NCBI RefSeq assembly: GCF_003024385.1
Contig: NZ_PVZN01000002.1
Span: forward strand, 124,001-188,000
DNA: 64,000 nucleotides
From: Pseudomonas sp. BBP2017
Lineage (GTDB): Bacteria; Pseudomonadota; Gammaproteobacteria; Pseudomonadales; Pseudomonadaceae
Direction of reading: 5' to 3'
The position numbers and the translations under genes are program-made. Under the pieces are notes generated by a model that saw only the letters and a program-made list of their open reading frames with translations, did no database searches and was not told where the DNA came from. Below are positions 1 to 9,222 of the stretch, piece after piece; within the stretch, counting starts at the first letter, position 1; each line of letters begins with the position of its first letter.

Positions 1-661
1 TCAGGAAGTGGGCACGCTCGTCGTAAGGCTTGAACGCTGCGCTGGGCACATCGACCATCAGCGGGCACCAGTGCAGCAGGTGCTCGGGCACGCCGAAACC
101 GTTGAGCAACAGGTCGATCTCGACGTCCGAGATCATCAGGCTCAGGTCGCTACGGTAGATGGCCGCCAGTTCGCGCAGGGTCAGGTCGGCCGTGGCCATT
201 TGCCGATACAGCTCGGGGCCGGGGGTGGCGAACAGCGCCCGAAAGTCGTTGGGGTCCAGCCCTTCGATCAGGCGGCGGCGCAGCAGTTGCTGGCGGGCGT
301 CACGCAGGCTTTGCAGGTCCGAGGTTTCCAGCACGCGCAAGGCGTCGGGGCAGTGTTTTTCCACACGCCAGCCGAATTGCTCTTCCATCATGAAGCGGTC
401 GAACAGCACCACATCGGGGGCCAGTTCACTGACGAACTGGTCGAAACTGCTGTCATTGAGGGTGATGGCCTGTTCGGCGATACCCAGTTCGGCAAGGTCC
501 GCCTTGTGCTCGCCGATGGTCGCCGGGCTGCTGAAGGTTACGCGCCAGCCTCGCTGCACGAAGCTTTCGAGGATCTGCATCATGTGCCCGCCGGCGGCCG
601 AGGAGCGCGGTTCGGGCCAGACGTAACCGATGACCAGGACGTTGAGGGCGGGCTTGAGCAT
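1..661 (-). CDS. Glycosyltransferase, N-terminal part (runs off left edge)
   Basis: An open frame of 220 codons begins with ATG at 661 and continues past base 1 without a stop. The N-terminus has a Rossmann-like start (LKPALNVLVIGYVWPEP) followed by a Ser/Gly-rich turn (SSAAGGHMM), as in GT-B glycosyltransferases of Pseudomonas. The visible part ends in the first lobe, so the catalytic C-terminal half that would name the donor sugar is outside the window. The function is probably sugar transfer to a surface or secreted molecule; this is a family-level guess from the N-terminal fold. No operon partner is visible downstream, since the next reading frame on this strand is a stub of a signalling gene. 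Confidence 0.65.
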   Translation of the reverse strand, partial: MLKPALNVLVIGYVWPEPRSSAAGGHMMQILESFVQRGWRVTFSSPATIGEHKADLAELGIAEQAITLNDSSFDQFVSELAPDVVLFDRFMMEEQFGWRVEKHCPDALRVLETSDLQSLRDARQQLLRRRLIEGLDPNDFRALFATPGPELYRQMATADLTLRELAAIYRSDLSLMISDVEIDLLLNGFGVPEHLLHWCPLMVDVPSAAFKPYDERAHFL

Positions 662-703
662 GAGGGGAAAAGGCCTTGGAAAAAGTGCCTATTCTACAAT
701 GGA

Positions 704-850
704 TTACGCAGATAGGATGCTTTGCACCTTGTCGCGTAACTGATCGATGCTGAACGGTTTGCCGATCAGGTGCGTGCCCTTTGGCACTTCGACGTGTTCT
801 GCACAATAGCGATCTGCACAGCCGTAGGGAACGATTGGCCAAGGTTGGCC
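704..850 (-). pseudogene. C-terminal stub of a receiver-domain protein
   Basis: The minus strand carries about 48 codons with no start, ending in TAA at 704-706. The end reads GTHLIGKPFSIDQLRDKVQS, the typical last helix of a CheY-like receiver domain (conserved Lys-Pro-Phe, then an amphipathic helix). A TGA lies immediately upstream in frame, so nothing longer is encoded. It is most likely the tail of a response regulator or hybrid kinase that belonged to the sensory cluster to its right and was removed by deletion. Confidence 0.6.
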
Positions 851-1004
851 TCAAATGCTGGCTAAGTGCCCTGCCAGAAGCGCTAAAGCTGTTTAGACTC
901 ATGGCAAGAAGGTCTCAGGGATCGCCTTCGTAGCGGAAAATAGAACAATTACTCGAAAAGCCGCCCCGCTTCTTTTGATTGATTCACTTGCTCGGATGTT
1001 TGTG

Positions 1005-4000
1005 ATGATTCAACCAGCCTCGATAGACCAGCAAAGCTTTCGCAAGCTGCTGAGCCGCAACATTGGCCTGCCTCTGGGGGTTGGCCTGCTCAGCGCTGTA
1101 GTGTTCGTAGCAATGATCAATTACCTGTTGTCGGCCATTCAGTGGGTGGAACATACCGACCGGGTGATCAACAACGCCAACGAGGCGGTCAAACTGTCGA
1201 TCGATATGGAAACCGGCATGCGCGGCTTCCTGATCACCGGCGACGAGCGCTTTCTCGAACCTTACGAGGTGGCCAAGCCACAAGTGCTGTCCGGCCTGAT
1301 GAGCCTGCAGACGATGGTGACTGACAATCCGCAGCAGGTCGACCGGCTGGAGCGCTTGATGGCGTTGCAGCAAGAGTGGAATGCCTTTGCCAGTCAGATA
1401 ATCAGTCTGCGCCGTCAGGGCAGTGACTACCAGGAACCGATTCGGGCCGGTCGCGGCAAGCGCATCACCGACGAGATTCGCAAGGAATTCGATACATTCA
1501 TCGGTATGGAGCAACAGCTGCGAGTCGCCCGCAACGAACAGGTCAGCACCCTGACGCTGGTGGCGATTTCCGTATATCTGATATTCATCATCCTGCTCAG
1601 CGCTTTGTTGGCGTTCCTCGGGCGGCGCGATCTGCTGGCGTTGTCCTCCAGCTACACCGGTAATCTGCAAGCCCAGCAACGCTCGACCCAGCGCCTGGAG
1701 CAGCAAGCCTGGTTACGCAGCGGGCAGACGCAACTGGCCGAACAGGTGCTCGGGCAACTGACGCTGCCGATGCTGGGCAACAATATCCTGCGCTTTTTCG
1801 CCACCTACCTGGGCAGTGTGGTGGCGGCGCTTTACGTACGAGATGAACAAGGTGGCCTGCGGCGGGTGGCAAGCTACGGCTTCTCTGCTGAACAAGAAGC
1901 CCGCGAACAGCTGATCGGTCATCAGCAAGGCCTGCTTGCCCAGGCGGTGAGCCAGGGGCGTCTGTTGCGCCTTGATGACGTGCCAGAGGACTACTTCAAG
2001 GTCAACACCGGCCTGGGTGAAGGGTTGCCGCGTAGTGTGCTGGTGGTGCCGGCCAGCAACGACGGGCAAATCAACGGCGTGGTCGAGCTGGGTTTCCTGC
2101 GTCCGTTGACTGACCGCGATATCGAGCTGCTTGAGTTGGTTGCTGAAAACCTCGGCACCTCCATTGAAAGTGCGCGCTATCGTCAACGCTTGCAGGACGT
2201 GCTGGCCGAAACCCAGCAGCTCAACGAAGAGTTGCAGGTGCAGCAGGAAGAGCTGAAATCCGCCAACGAGGAGCTCGAAGAACAGTCGCGGGTACTCCAG
2301 GAGTCCCAGGCCCATCTGGAAATCCAGCAAGCCGAACTTGAACAGACCAATGAGCAACTGGCCGAACGCACCCAGGCCCTGGCCGAGCAGCGCGATGCGT
2401 TGAACCGCAAGAACAGCGAACTGAACCAGGCCCAGGCCGAGCTACAGGCGCGTGCCGAGGCGTTGCAGCGCTCCAGCAACTACAAGTCCGAGTTTCTCGC
2501 CAACATGTCTCACGAGTTGCGTACACCGCTGAACAGTTCGTTGATCCTGGCCAAATTGCTGGCGGAGAACGCTCAGGAGAATCTCAGCGAAGAACAGGTC
2601 AAATTTGCCGAGTCGATTTACTCGGCGGGCAACGACCTGCTCAACCTGATCAACGACATTCTCGATATTGCCAAGGTCGAGGCCGGCAAGCTTGAAGTAC
2701 GCCCGCAGACTACCCAGGCGGCGCGTCTGATCGAAGGCCTGAAATCGCTGTTCGAACCGCTGGCCAGCGACAAGCAGCTGCGCTTCAGCGTAGTTGTCGA
2801 ACCCCAGGTGCCGAGTACGTTGTACACCGACCGCCAGCGCCTGGAGCAGATCCTCAAGAACCTGCTGTCCAATGCCGTGAAGTTCACCGAAAAAGGCCAG
2901 GTGAGCCTCACTGTCAGCCTGCAGCCGGGTACCGGCATAGTGTTCGCCGTGCGCGACAGCGGTATCGGCATCGCTGCCGATCAGCAACAGCGTATTTTCG
3001 AAGCCTTTCACCAGGCCGATGGCACCAGCAATCGACGTTATGGTGGCACCGGCCTGGGCTTGTCGATCTCCCGCGATCTGGCGCAATTGCTCGGGGGGCA
3101 GATCAGTGTCGACAGCAGCCTGGGTAAGGGCAGTGTGTTCAGCCTGATCCTGCCGGAACGCTATGAGCCGATCATCGACCAGGAGCCGGCGCTGATCATC
3201 AGTTCGTCCCTTTCTGCAACGGCTGAGCCAGAGCCCGAGGTACCGGCCGACATGCCTGTGGTTGCGCGCTGCACACCGGCATTTGCTGACGACCGGGCCC
3301 TGGCGCCGTTCAGCAACCGCTGTATTCTGGTGATCGAAGATGAGCCCAATTTCGCCCGCATTCTCTTTGACCTTGCCCACGAGCTGGGTTACAGCTGCCT
3401 GGTCGCCCAGACCGCCGACGAAGGCTTTGAGCTGGCTGCAGGGTTCATCCCCGACGCTATCCTGCTCGACATGCGCCTGCCGGATCACTCCGGCCTGACT
3501 GTGTTGCAACGGCTCAAGGAGCAGGCCAGCACTCGTCACGTTCCGGTGCACATTATTTCCGTCGAAGACCGGATGGAGGCGGCCATGCACCTGGGCGCCG
3601 TTGGCTATGCGGTGAAACCCACCAGCCGTGAAGAACTCAAAGCGGTGTTCGCGCGCCTGGAAGCCAAACTGACCCAGAAACTCAAGCACATCCTGCTGGT
3701 CGAAGACGATGACTTGCAACGCGAGAGTATCGCTCGGCTGATTGGCGACGATGACATCGAGATCACCGCTGTCGGCCTGGCTCAGGAAGCCCTGGACCTG
3801 CTGCGCGAGAACATCTACGACTGCATGATCATCGACCTGAAACTACCGGACATGCTCGGCAATGAGTTACTCAAGCGCATGTCGTCTGAAGATATCCGCG
3901 CCTTCCCGCCGGTGATCGTCTATACCGGGCGCAACCTGACCCGCGATGAAGAGGCCGACCTGCTCAAGTACTCGCGCTCAATCATTATCAAAGGCGCGCG

Positions 4001-4499
4001 CTCGCCGGAACGGCTGCTGGATGAAGTGACACTGTTTTTGCACAAAGTCGAGTCGACGCTGTCCGATGAGCGCCAGCGCATGCTCAAGGCCGCACGCAGT
4101 CGCGACAAGGTCTTCGAAGGGCGCAAACTGCTCTTGGTCGACGATGATGTACGTAACATTTTCGCCCTGACCAGCGCGCTTGAGCACAAAGGCGCCAGCG
4201 TCGAAATCGCCCGTAATGGCCGCGAGGCCATCGAGCGACTGGAGAACCATATCGATATCGACCTGGTGCTGATGGACGTGATGATGCCGGAGATGGATGG
4301 CTACGAAGCCATCCGCCTGATCCGCCAGCAACCGCGCTGGCGCAAACTGCCGATCATCGCGGTGACGGCCAAGGCCATGAAGGATGACCAGCAACGTTGC
4401 CTGCAAGCTGGCGCCAATGATTACCTGGCCAAACCTATAGGCCTTGACCGTCTGTTCTCGCTGATTCGTGTCTGGCTGCCGCAACTGGAGCGAATTTGA
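1005..4499 (+). CDS. Hybrid sensor histidine kinase with CHASE3, GAF and three receiver domains
   Basis: The protein is about 1164 residues. It has a membrane segment near residues 20-43, a CHASE3-type periplasmic sensor (VEHTDRVINNANEAVK to about residue 185), a second membrane segment near 186-206, a GAF domain around 245-395 and a long coiled coil rich in Gln/Glu (about 395-495). Next come HisKA with the phospho-accepting His in MSHELRTPLN (about residue 503), HATPase with N box (NLLSNAVKF) and G boxes (DSGIGIA, GGTGLGLSIS), and three receiver domains starting near 775, 896 and 1042 with Asp in LLDMRLPD, IIDLKLPD and LMDVMMPE. It autophosphorylates and passes phosphate through the receivers. 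The stop overlaps the cheR start, implying one operon. No strong ribosome site decides the start; ATG at 996 and TTG at 975 are in frame. Confidence 0.93.
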   Translation: MIQPASIDQQSFRKLLSRNIGLPLGVGLLSAVVFVAMINYLLSAIQWVEHTDRVINNANEAVKLSIDMETGMRGFLITGDERFLEPYEVAKPQVLSGLMSLQTMVTDNPQQVDRLERLMALQQEWNAFASQIISLRRQGSDYQEPIRAGRGKRITDEIRKEFDTFIGMEQQLRVARNEQVSTLTLVAISVYLIFIILLSALLAFLGRRDLLALSSSYTGNLQAQQRSTQRLEQQAWLRSGQTQLAEQVLGQLTLPMLGNNILRFFATYLGSVVAALYVRDEQGGLRRVASYGFSAEQEAREQLIGHQQGLLAQAVSQGRLLRLDDVPEDYFKVNTGLGEGLPRSVLVVPASNDGQINGVVELGFLRPLTDRDIELLELVAENLGTSIESARYRQRLQDVLAETQQLNEELQVQQEELKSANEELEEQSRVLQESQAHLEIQQAELEQTNEQLAERTQALAEQRDALNRKNSELNQAQAELQARAEALQRSSNYKSEFLANMSHELRTPLNSSLILAKLLAENAQENLSEEQVKFAESIYSAGNDLLNLINDILDIAKVEAGKLEVRPQTTQAARLIEGLKSLFEPLASDKQLRFSVVVEPQVPSTLYTDRQRLEQILKNLLSNAVKFTEKGQVSLTVSLQPGTGIVFAVRDSGIGIAADQQQRIFEAFHQADGTSNRRYGGTGLGLSISRDLAQLLGGQISVDSSLGKGSVFSLILPERYEPIIDQEPALIISSSLSATAEPEPEVPADMPVVARCTPAFADDRALAPFSNRCILVIEDEPNFARILFDLAHELGYSCLVAQTADEGFELAAGFIPDAILLDMRLPDHSGLTVLQRLKEQASTRHVPVHIISVEDRMEAAMHLGAVGYAVKPTSREELKAVFARLEAKLTQKLKHILLVEDDDLQRESIARLIGDDDIEITAVGLAQEALDLLRENIYDCMIIDLKLPDMLGNELLKRMSSEDIRAFPPVIVYTGRNLTRDEEADLLKYSRSIIIKGARSPERLLDEVTLFLHKVESTLSDERQRMLKAARSRDKVFEGRKLLLVDDDVRNIFALTSALEHKGASVEIARNGREAIERLENHIDIDLVLMDVMMPEMDGYEAIRLIRQQPRWRKLPIIAVTAKAMKDDQQRCLQAGANDYLAKPIGLDRLFSLIRVWLPQLERI

Positions 4500-5317
4500 C
4501 CATCGAGCGTAATACCGACATCGAAATACGGCTGTTGATCGAGGCGATCTACCTCAAGTACAGCTATGACTTTCGTGACTACTCCGACGCTTCGATCAAG
4601 CGCCGGATCCTGTATGCAGTGCGCCAGTTCGGGTGCAAGACGGTCTCGGCGCTGCAGGAGCGGGTATTGCACGATCCTGGCATGTTCATGCGGTTGCTGC
4701 AGTTCCTGACCATTCCGGTCAGCGAGATGTTTCGCGACCCGGAACACTTTCTGGCGCTGCGCCAGGAAGTGGTGCCGCTGCTGCGTACCTGGCCGTCGCT
4801 GAAGGTCTGGGTTGCCGGCTGCAGCACTGGCGAGGAGGTCTACTCGCTGGCCATCCTGCTGCACGAAGAAGGCTTGCTGGAACGCACCATCATCTATGCT
4901 ACCGACATCAACCCCGGTTCCCTGGGCACGGCCAAACAGGGCATCTACTCGATGCAGAACATGCGCGGGTACGCCGAGAACTACCGCAAAGCCGGTGGCC
5001 AGCGCGACTTCAGTGAGTACTACACCTGCGCCTACGGCAACGCCATTGTGGACAGCAGCCTGCGCGACAACGTGACTTTCGCCGACCACAGTCTGGCCAC
5101 TGACAGTGTGTTTTCCGAAACCCAGCTGATCTCCTGCCGCAATGTGCTGATCTACTTCAACAAGACCTTGCAGGATCGTGCGTTCGGGCTGTTTCACGAA
5201 TCGCTTTGTCACCGCGGCTTTCTGCTCCTGGGCAGTAAGGAAACCCTGGATTTTTCCGCCTATGCCGGGCAGTTCCAGGCCTTGGTCAAACCAGAACGGA
5301 TTTACCGTAAATCATGA
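4496..5317 (+). CDS. cheR: CheR-type protein-glutamate methyltransferase
   Basis: The 273-residue length is normal for CheR. A helical N-terminal domain (IKRRILYAVRQFG) precedes the Rossmann methyltransferase, with the SAM loop VWVAGCSTGEEVYSLA near residues 103-118, then the acidic motif IIYATDINP and the ISCRNVLIYF strand. CheR enzymes methylate glutamates of chemoreceptors or receptor-like kinases using S-adenosylmethionine. The TTG start overlaps the stop of the upstream hybrid kinase by four bases, so translation is likely coupled. The downstream partner that would demethylate the same target, CheB, is reduced to a 17-codon stub, so this operon has a writer without its local eraser. Confidence 0.92.
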   Translation: MTIERNTDIEIRLLIEAIYLKYSYDFRDYSDASIKRRILYAVRQFGCKTVSALQERVLHDPGMFMRLLQFLTIPVSEMFRDPEHFLALRQEVVPLLRTWPSLKVWVAGCSTGEEVYSLAILLHEEGLLERTIIYATDINPGSLGTAKQGIYSMQNMRGYAENYRKAGGQRDFSEYYTCAYGNAIVDSSLRDNVTFADHSLATDSVFSETQLISCRNVLIYFNKTLQDRAFGLFHESLCHRGFLLLGSKETLDFSAYAGQFQALVKPERIYRKS

Positions 5318-5367
5318 ACGGCATTCAGGCGATAACCCTTGGGACCTCGGCCGGTGGCGTCAACTAA
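5314..5367 (+). pseudogene. CheB methylesterase stub (17 codons)
   Basis: The ATG at 5314 overlaps the cheR stop in an ATGA arrangement. The peptide MNGIQAITLGTSAGGVN matches the start of a single-domain CheB, including the Gly-Thr-Ser-Ala-Gly-Gly loop that holds the catalytic serine. It then hits TAA at 5365-5367, and the neighbouring convergent TetR gene ends 19 bases further on. The rest of the about 190-residue methylesterase is missing, so this is a deletion junction, not a real short gene. The family is clear from the motif and the position after cheR. Confidence 0.75.
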
Positions 5368-5385
5368 GCAAGTGACAGAATTCGC

Positions 5386-5979
5386 TCACACCATCGTATT
5401 CAGGCTTTCGCCGCGCAAGGTCCGTTCGATCCCGCCCATCAACATGCTTTCCATCAAGGCCAGGCCCTGAGCCTGAGGCAGTTGCGATGCCTGCAGCCAG
5501 CTGGGCAGGCTGTTGAGCAGGTTGGCAATTACATGGGCGGTCGCGGCCAGGGCCTGGCCGCGCAAGGTTGACTTGGGCACGATCAGGCGCAGCAGCGCCG
5601 CTTCATACTGTTGGCGCAATTGACCAATACGGGCTTGCTGGTCAGGGCTCAAGCAACACTGGTCACGTTCGGCCAGGCGAAACTGCAACGGGCGCTCGGC
5701 ATGCAGCGCCCAGTGCGCGGCAATTACTTCAGTCAGGGTTTGCTGGTGAACGCGACGCCCTCGGTTGAGGGTGGCAAGCAGTTCCTCGTACAACTCTTCG
5801 ATCAGGTCATACAGCAGGTCCTGCTTGCTGGGGAAGTGGTGATACAACGACCCCGCAGTCAAGCCCAGATGGCTGGCCAGCTCGCGCATGCTGACCTGGC
5901 CAAAGCCCTTCTCGGCGAACAGCGCCAGGGCCCTGTCACGCCGCTCTTCAAAGTTCGCACAGCGCAAAGCGGCGTCCAT
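5386..5979 (-). CDS. TetR-family transcriptional regulator
   Basis: A protein of 197 residues with a TetR N-terminal helix-turn-helix at about residues 14-60 (ALALFAEKGFGQVSMREL, GLTAGSLYHHFPSKQDLL) and an all-helical ligand domain after it. The start lies 11 bases past the stop of the hydroxyacyl-CoA dehydrogenase gene, so it is the last gene of a thiolase-dehydrogenase-regulator operon. By position it probably represses this acyl-CoA operon and is released by an acyl-CoA or related effector; that role is inferred from context. Its 3' end abuts the deletion that removed cheB. Confidence 0.9.
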   Translation of the reverse strand: MDAALRCANFEERRDRALALFAEKGFGQVSMRELASHLGLTAGSLYHHFPSKQDLLYDLIEELYEELLATLNRGRRVHQQTLTEVIAAHWALHAERPLQFRLAERDQCCLSPDQQARIGQLRQQYEAALLRLIVPKSTLRGQALAATAHVIANLLNSLPSWLQASQLPQAQGLALMESMLMGGIERTLRGESLNTMV

Positions 5980-5990
5980 CGGCTCGCTCC

Positions 5991-6839
5991 TCAGTAGGTG
6001 AAGAAACCGCGACCGCTCTTGCGACCCAGGTAGCCGGCGGCAACCATTTCCTTGAGCAGGGGGGCAGGGCGGTATTTGCTGTCGTTATAGCCTTCGTGGA
6101 AGGCCTCCATGATCGCCAGCAGGGTGTCCAGGCCGATCAGGTCGGCCAGGGCCAATGGGCCGATTGGCTGGTTGCAGCCAAGGCGCATGCCGGTATCAAT
6201 GTCTTCGGCGTTGGCCAGACCTTCCTGGAGAACGAAGACCGCTTCGTTGATCATCGGCACCAGGATGCGATTGACCACAAAGCCTGGGCGGTTGCCGGCG
6301 CTGATCGGCGTTTTGCCAACCTGCTCGGTCAGGGCCAGGGCCTTGGCGTAGGTCGCGTCGCTGGTTTGCAGGCCGCGAATGATCTCGACCAGGGCCATCA
6401 TCGGCACCGGGTTGAAGAAGTGCACGCCGATAAAGCGCTCAGGCTGGCTGACCGCCGCGCCGAGCTGGGTGATCGACAGCGACGAGGTGTTGGTGGCAAT
6501 CACGCAGTCGCTGCTGACGCTGGCGGCGATCTGCTGGAGGATGCGCAGTTTGAGCTCGAGGTTTTCGGTGGCGGCCTCGATCACCAGATGCGCCTGTTGC
6601 AACTGAGCGTAGTCGGTGCTGGTGCGGATGCGCGCCACCGCTGCTTCGGCATCTTCGGCGGCCAGGGTCTGTTTGCTGACCTGGCGCTCCAGGTTCTTGC
6701 GCAAAGTGGCCAGGCCGCGCTCCAGCGCGGCGTCGGACACATCGACCAGGGTGACCTGGTAACCGGCCACTGCACACACCTGGGCAATGCCATTGCCCAT
6801 GGTGCCTGCGCCGATTACTGCAATATTTTGAATACTCAC
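5991..6839 (-). CDS. 3-hydroxyacyl-CoA (3-hydroxybutyryl-CoA) dehydrogenase
   Basis: The protein is 282 residues, the usual size of the single-function enzyme. It has an NAD-binding glycine loop IGAGTMGNGIAQ near residues 8-19, the catalytic HFFNPVPMM segment, and the C-terminal SGRGFFTY ending. It oxidises (S)-3-hydroxyacyl-CoA to 3-ketoacyl-CoA in the cytoplasm. The GTG at 6839 is chosen because an AGGAG ribosome site lies just upstream and the sequence VSIQNIAVIGAG starts directly at the Rossmann strand; the longer in-frame extension is arginine-rich and implausible. It lies 17 bases after the thiolase gene, so the two form a short-chain beta-oxidation pair with the TetR gene. Confidence 0.94.
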   Translation of the reverse strand: MSIQNIAVIGAGTMGNGIAQVCAVAGYQVTLVDVSDAALERGLATLRKNLERQVSKQTLAAEDAEAAVARIRTSTDYAQLQQAHLVIEAATENLELKLRILQQIAASVSSDCVIATNTSSLSITQLGAAVSQPERFIGVHFFNPVPMMALVEIIRGLQTSDATYAKALALTEQVGKTPISAGNRPGFVVNRILVPMINEAVFVLQEGLANAEDIDTGMRLGCNQPIGPLALADLIGLDTLLAIMEAFHEGYNDSKYRPAPLLKEMVAAGYLGRKSGRGFFTY

Positions 6840-6856
6840 CTTGAAAACTCCTGGGT

Positions 6857-8041
6857 TCAGACGCGCTCGAAGACCACGGCGATGCCTTGACCGCCGCCGA
6901 TGCACATGGTCGCCAGTGCGTAGCGGCCTTCAATACGCTGCAGCTCGTGGATGGCCTTGGTGGCGATGATTGCGCCGGTAGCGCCGACCGGATGGCCGAG
7001 GGAAATGCCCGAACCGTTGGGGTTGACCTTCTCCGGGTCAAAGCCCAGTTCAGCGGCTACAGCGCAGGCCTGGGCGGCAAAGGCTTCATTGGACTCGATG
7101 ACGTCCAGGTCGGCGACAGTCAGACCGGCCTTTTCCAAGGCCTTGCGGGTGGCCGGGACCGGGCCCAGGCCCATCAACTCCGGCTCGACGCCGGCATGGG
7201 CGTAAGTGACCAGGCGAGCCAATGGCTTGAGGCCATGGCGTTTGACGAAGTCACCGGTCGCCAGTACCAGAGCGCCAGCGCCATCGTTCAGGCCGCTGGC
7301 ATTGCCGGCGGTGACGGTGCCGTCTTTCTTGAAGGCGGGTTTCATGCCTGCCAGCTGCTCGGTGGTGACTGCGCCGCGCACGTGCTCGTCGATTTCAAAG
7401 CGCACGGTGCCTTTGCGGCCAGGAATATCGATTGGCACGATCTGGCTGTTGAAACGGCCTTCGGCAATCGCGCGGGCAGCGCGCTGCTGGCTGACCAGGG
7501 CCAGTTCATCCTGCATCTGACGGGTGATGCCATTGCGCTCAGCAACGTTTTCGGCGGTGATGCCCATGTGGAAACCGGCGAAGGGGTCGTGAAGGGCGCC
7601 GAGCATGTAGTCCACGCCTTGCAGGTCACCCATGCGCGCGCCCCAGCGCGCCTGCGGCAGCAGGTAAGGCCCGCGGCTCATGGATTCGGCACCGGCGGCA
7701 ACGACCGCTTCGGCGTCGCCCAGCAGCAGGCTCTGGGCTGCGCAAATGATGGCTTGCAGGCCCGAGCCGCAGAGGCGGTTGACGTTGAAGGCAGGGGTTT
7801 CCTTGGGGATGCCGGCATTCATGGCGGCCACACGCGACAAGTAGGCATCGCGGGCTTCGGTGGGAATCACGTTACCCATGACCACATGGCCGATCTGCTC
7901 AGGCGCCACACCGGCGCGCTCGATGGCCGCGCGGGTCACTGCAGTGGCCAGGTCAGCCAGAGGCAGGTCTTTGAGGGCGCCGCCAAAGGTGCCGATGGCC
8001 GAACGGACGGCGCTGATAACGTAGATTTCCGGGGTGTTCAT
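6857..8041 (-). CDS. Acetyl-CoA acetyltransferase (thiolase)
   Basis: A 394-residue thiolase with all active-site signatures: the nucleophilic Cys in NRLCGSGLQ, the SNEAFAAQ loop, the His in GHPVGATGA, and the second Cys in CIGGGQG near the C-terminus. It splits 3-ketoacyl-CoA, probably acetoacetyl- or 3-ketovaleryl-CoA, with CoA. The start at 8041 (MNTPEIYVISAVRSA) follows a GGAG ribosome site; an in-frame extension to 8104 has no support. It is the first gene of the operon with the dehydrogenase and TetR genes and is divergent from an AraC regulator. The same gene order is known to me from P. putida. Confidence 0.94.
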   Translation of the reverse strand: MNTPEIYVISAVRSAIGTFGGALKDLPLADLATAVTRAAIERAGVAPEQIGHVVMGNVIPTEARDAYLSRVAAMNAGIPKETPAFNVNRLCGSGLQAIICAAQSLLLGDAEAVVAAGAESMSRGPYLLPQARWGARMGDLQGVDYMLGALHDPFAGFHMGITAENVAERNGITRQMQDELALVSQQRAARAIAEGRFNSQIVPIDIPGRKGTVRFEIDEHVRGAVTTEQLAGMKPAFKKDGTVTAGNASGLNDGAGALVLATGDFVKRHGLKPLARLVTYAHAGVEPELMGLGPVPATRKALEKAGLTVADLDVIESNEAFAAQACAVAAELGFDPEKVNPNGSGISLGHPVGATGAIIATKAIHELQRIEGRYALATMCIGGGQGIAVVFERV

Positions 8042-8208
8042 GATCGACTCCAGTATGCGAAAGCATGGCGGGGCGGGGGCAGGCTCTGAGAGAATGCGCG
8101 CCAAGCCAGTTCAGGTTGTCATCGAGTCTAGGCAAAGCCTTTCGCCGGGCCTATGCCATAACTGTTCACTGAAGCTGGTATTTTTTGCCATACCTTGCGG
8201 AATCCGCC

Positions 8209-9222
8209 ATGCGGGAAAACGATACAGTCGCGGTTTACTTCGTCCACAGCATGTTGCACGCCCTGCGCGACCAGCCGCAGCGGGCGCAGGCTTTGTTGCG
8301 CGAGGCCGGTATCGATCCGGCAGTGCTGGAGACCGTGGGGGCCCGGGTGCCGGCTACTGCCTTTACCCGGCTCTGGTTGATCCTGATCCAGGACCTGGAC
8401 GACGAATTCTTCAATCTCGACAGTCATGGCATGCCGACCGGCAGTTTTGCCCTGATCTGCCGTGGCCTGATCCAGGAACCGACCCTGGAAAAAGCCCTGC
8501 GCCAGTGCCTGAGCTATTTCGGTCTGTTCTTGCGTGACATTCATGCCAGCTTGTCGATCAAGGGCGCGCGGGCGGTGATCAGCGTGCAGTCACGTATCGA
8601 AGATCCAGTGACCCGGGTGTATGCCGACGAGACTTTTCTGGCCTTGGTGATCAGCCTGTTGTGCTGGCTGGGCGGGCAACGCCTGGTCATCGATCGCACC
8701 GCGCTGACGGATATGCGCCCGGCGCAGGACGATGATCCGCTGCTCTGGGGCCCCAATCTGCAATTGGGGGCGGGCGTGAGCGAGATTGAATTTGCCGCTG
8801 ATTATCTGCGTTTGCCGGTGATCCAGGACCTGGCCGGGCTCAAGACGTTTCTGCGCAGTGCCCCGCAATGGCTGGTGATTCGCTACCGCAACCACAGCGG
8901 CCAGGTGGCCCAGGTATACCGCTACCTGCGTGAGCGTGATCAGGGCCAATGGCCAACGCTGGTGGCCATGGCCAAGCGCCAGGGCCTGAGTGCCAGCAGT
9001 TTCCGCCGGCAGCTGGAACGTGAAGGCCGCTCGTTCCAGCAGATCAAGGATGAAGTACGCCGCGCCACGGCCTTTGAATGCCTGCGCGAGACCGACATGA
9101 GTATTGCCGAGATCGCTGAACGCACCGGGTTCCAGGAACCCAGCGCGTTCCACCGCGCGTTCAAGAAGTGGACCGGCGAAAGTCCGGGTGGTTATCGGTT
9201 ACGCATGGCTACCCGGCGTTAG
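8209..9222 (+). CDS. AraC-family regulator with large ligand-binding N-terminal domain
   Basis: The protein is 337 residues. An N-terminal arabinose-binding-like domain of the OruR/ArgR-type AraC subgroup covers roughly residues 20-200, and a C-terminal AraC helix-turn-helix covers about 235-330 (MSIAEIAERTGFQEPSAFHR, then GESPGGYR). The ATG at 8209 is preferred to an in-frame TTG at 8185. It is transcribed away from the thiolase operon across a 167-bp gap, and is the likely activator of that operon. Its 3' end overlaps the convergent DapA-like gene by 24 bases. Confidence 0.9.
   Translation: MRENDTVAVYFVHSMLHALRDQPQRAQALLREAGIDPAVLETVGARVPATAFTRLWLILIQDLDDEFFNLDSHGMPTGSFALICRGLIQEPTLEKALRQCLSYFGLFLRDIHASLSIKGARAVISVQSRIEDPVTRVYADETFLALVISLLCWLGGQRLVIDRTALTDMRPAQDDDPLLWGPNLQLGAGVSEIEFAADYLRLPVIQDLAGLKTFLRSAPQWLVIRYRNHSGQVAQVYRYLRERDQGQWPTLVAMAKRQGLSASSFRRQLEREGRSFQQIKDEVRRATAFECLRETDMSIAEIAERTGFQEPSAFHRAFKKWTGESPGGYRLRMATRR

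Noticed and set aside
8..715. Long plus-strand open frame at the left edge
   Set aside because: It is antisense to the glycosyltransferase frame, whose protein has a recognisable Rossmann start; the plus-strand product has no family features.
2442..3719. 425-codon minus-strand open frame inside the hybrid kinase
   Set aside because: It is a shadow of the kinase gene produced by high GC3 codon use; the sense frame has all kinase motifs.
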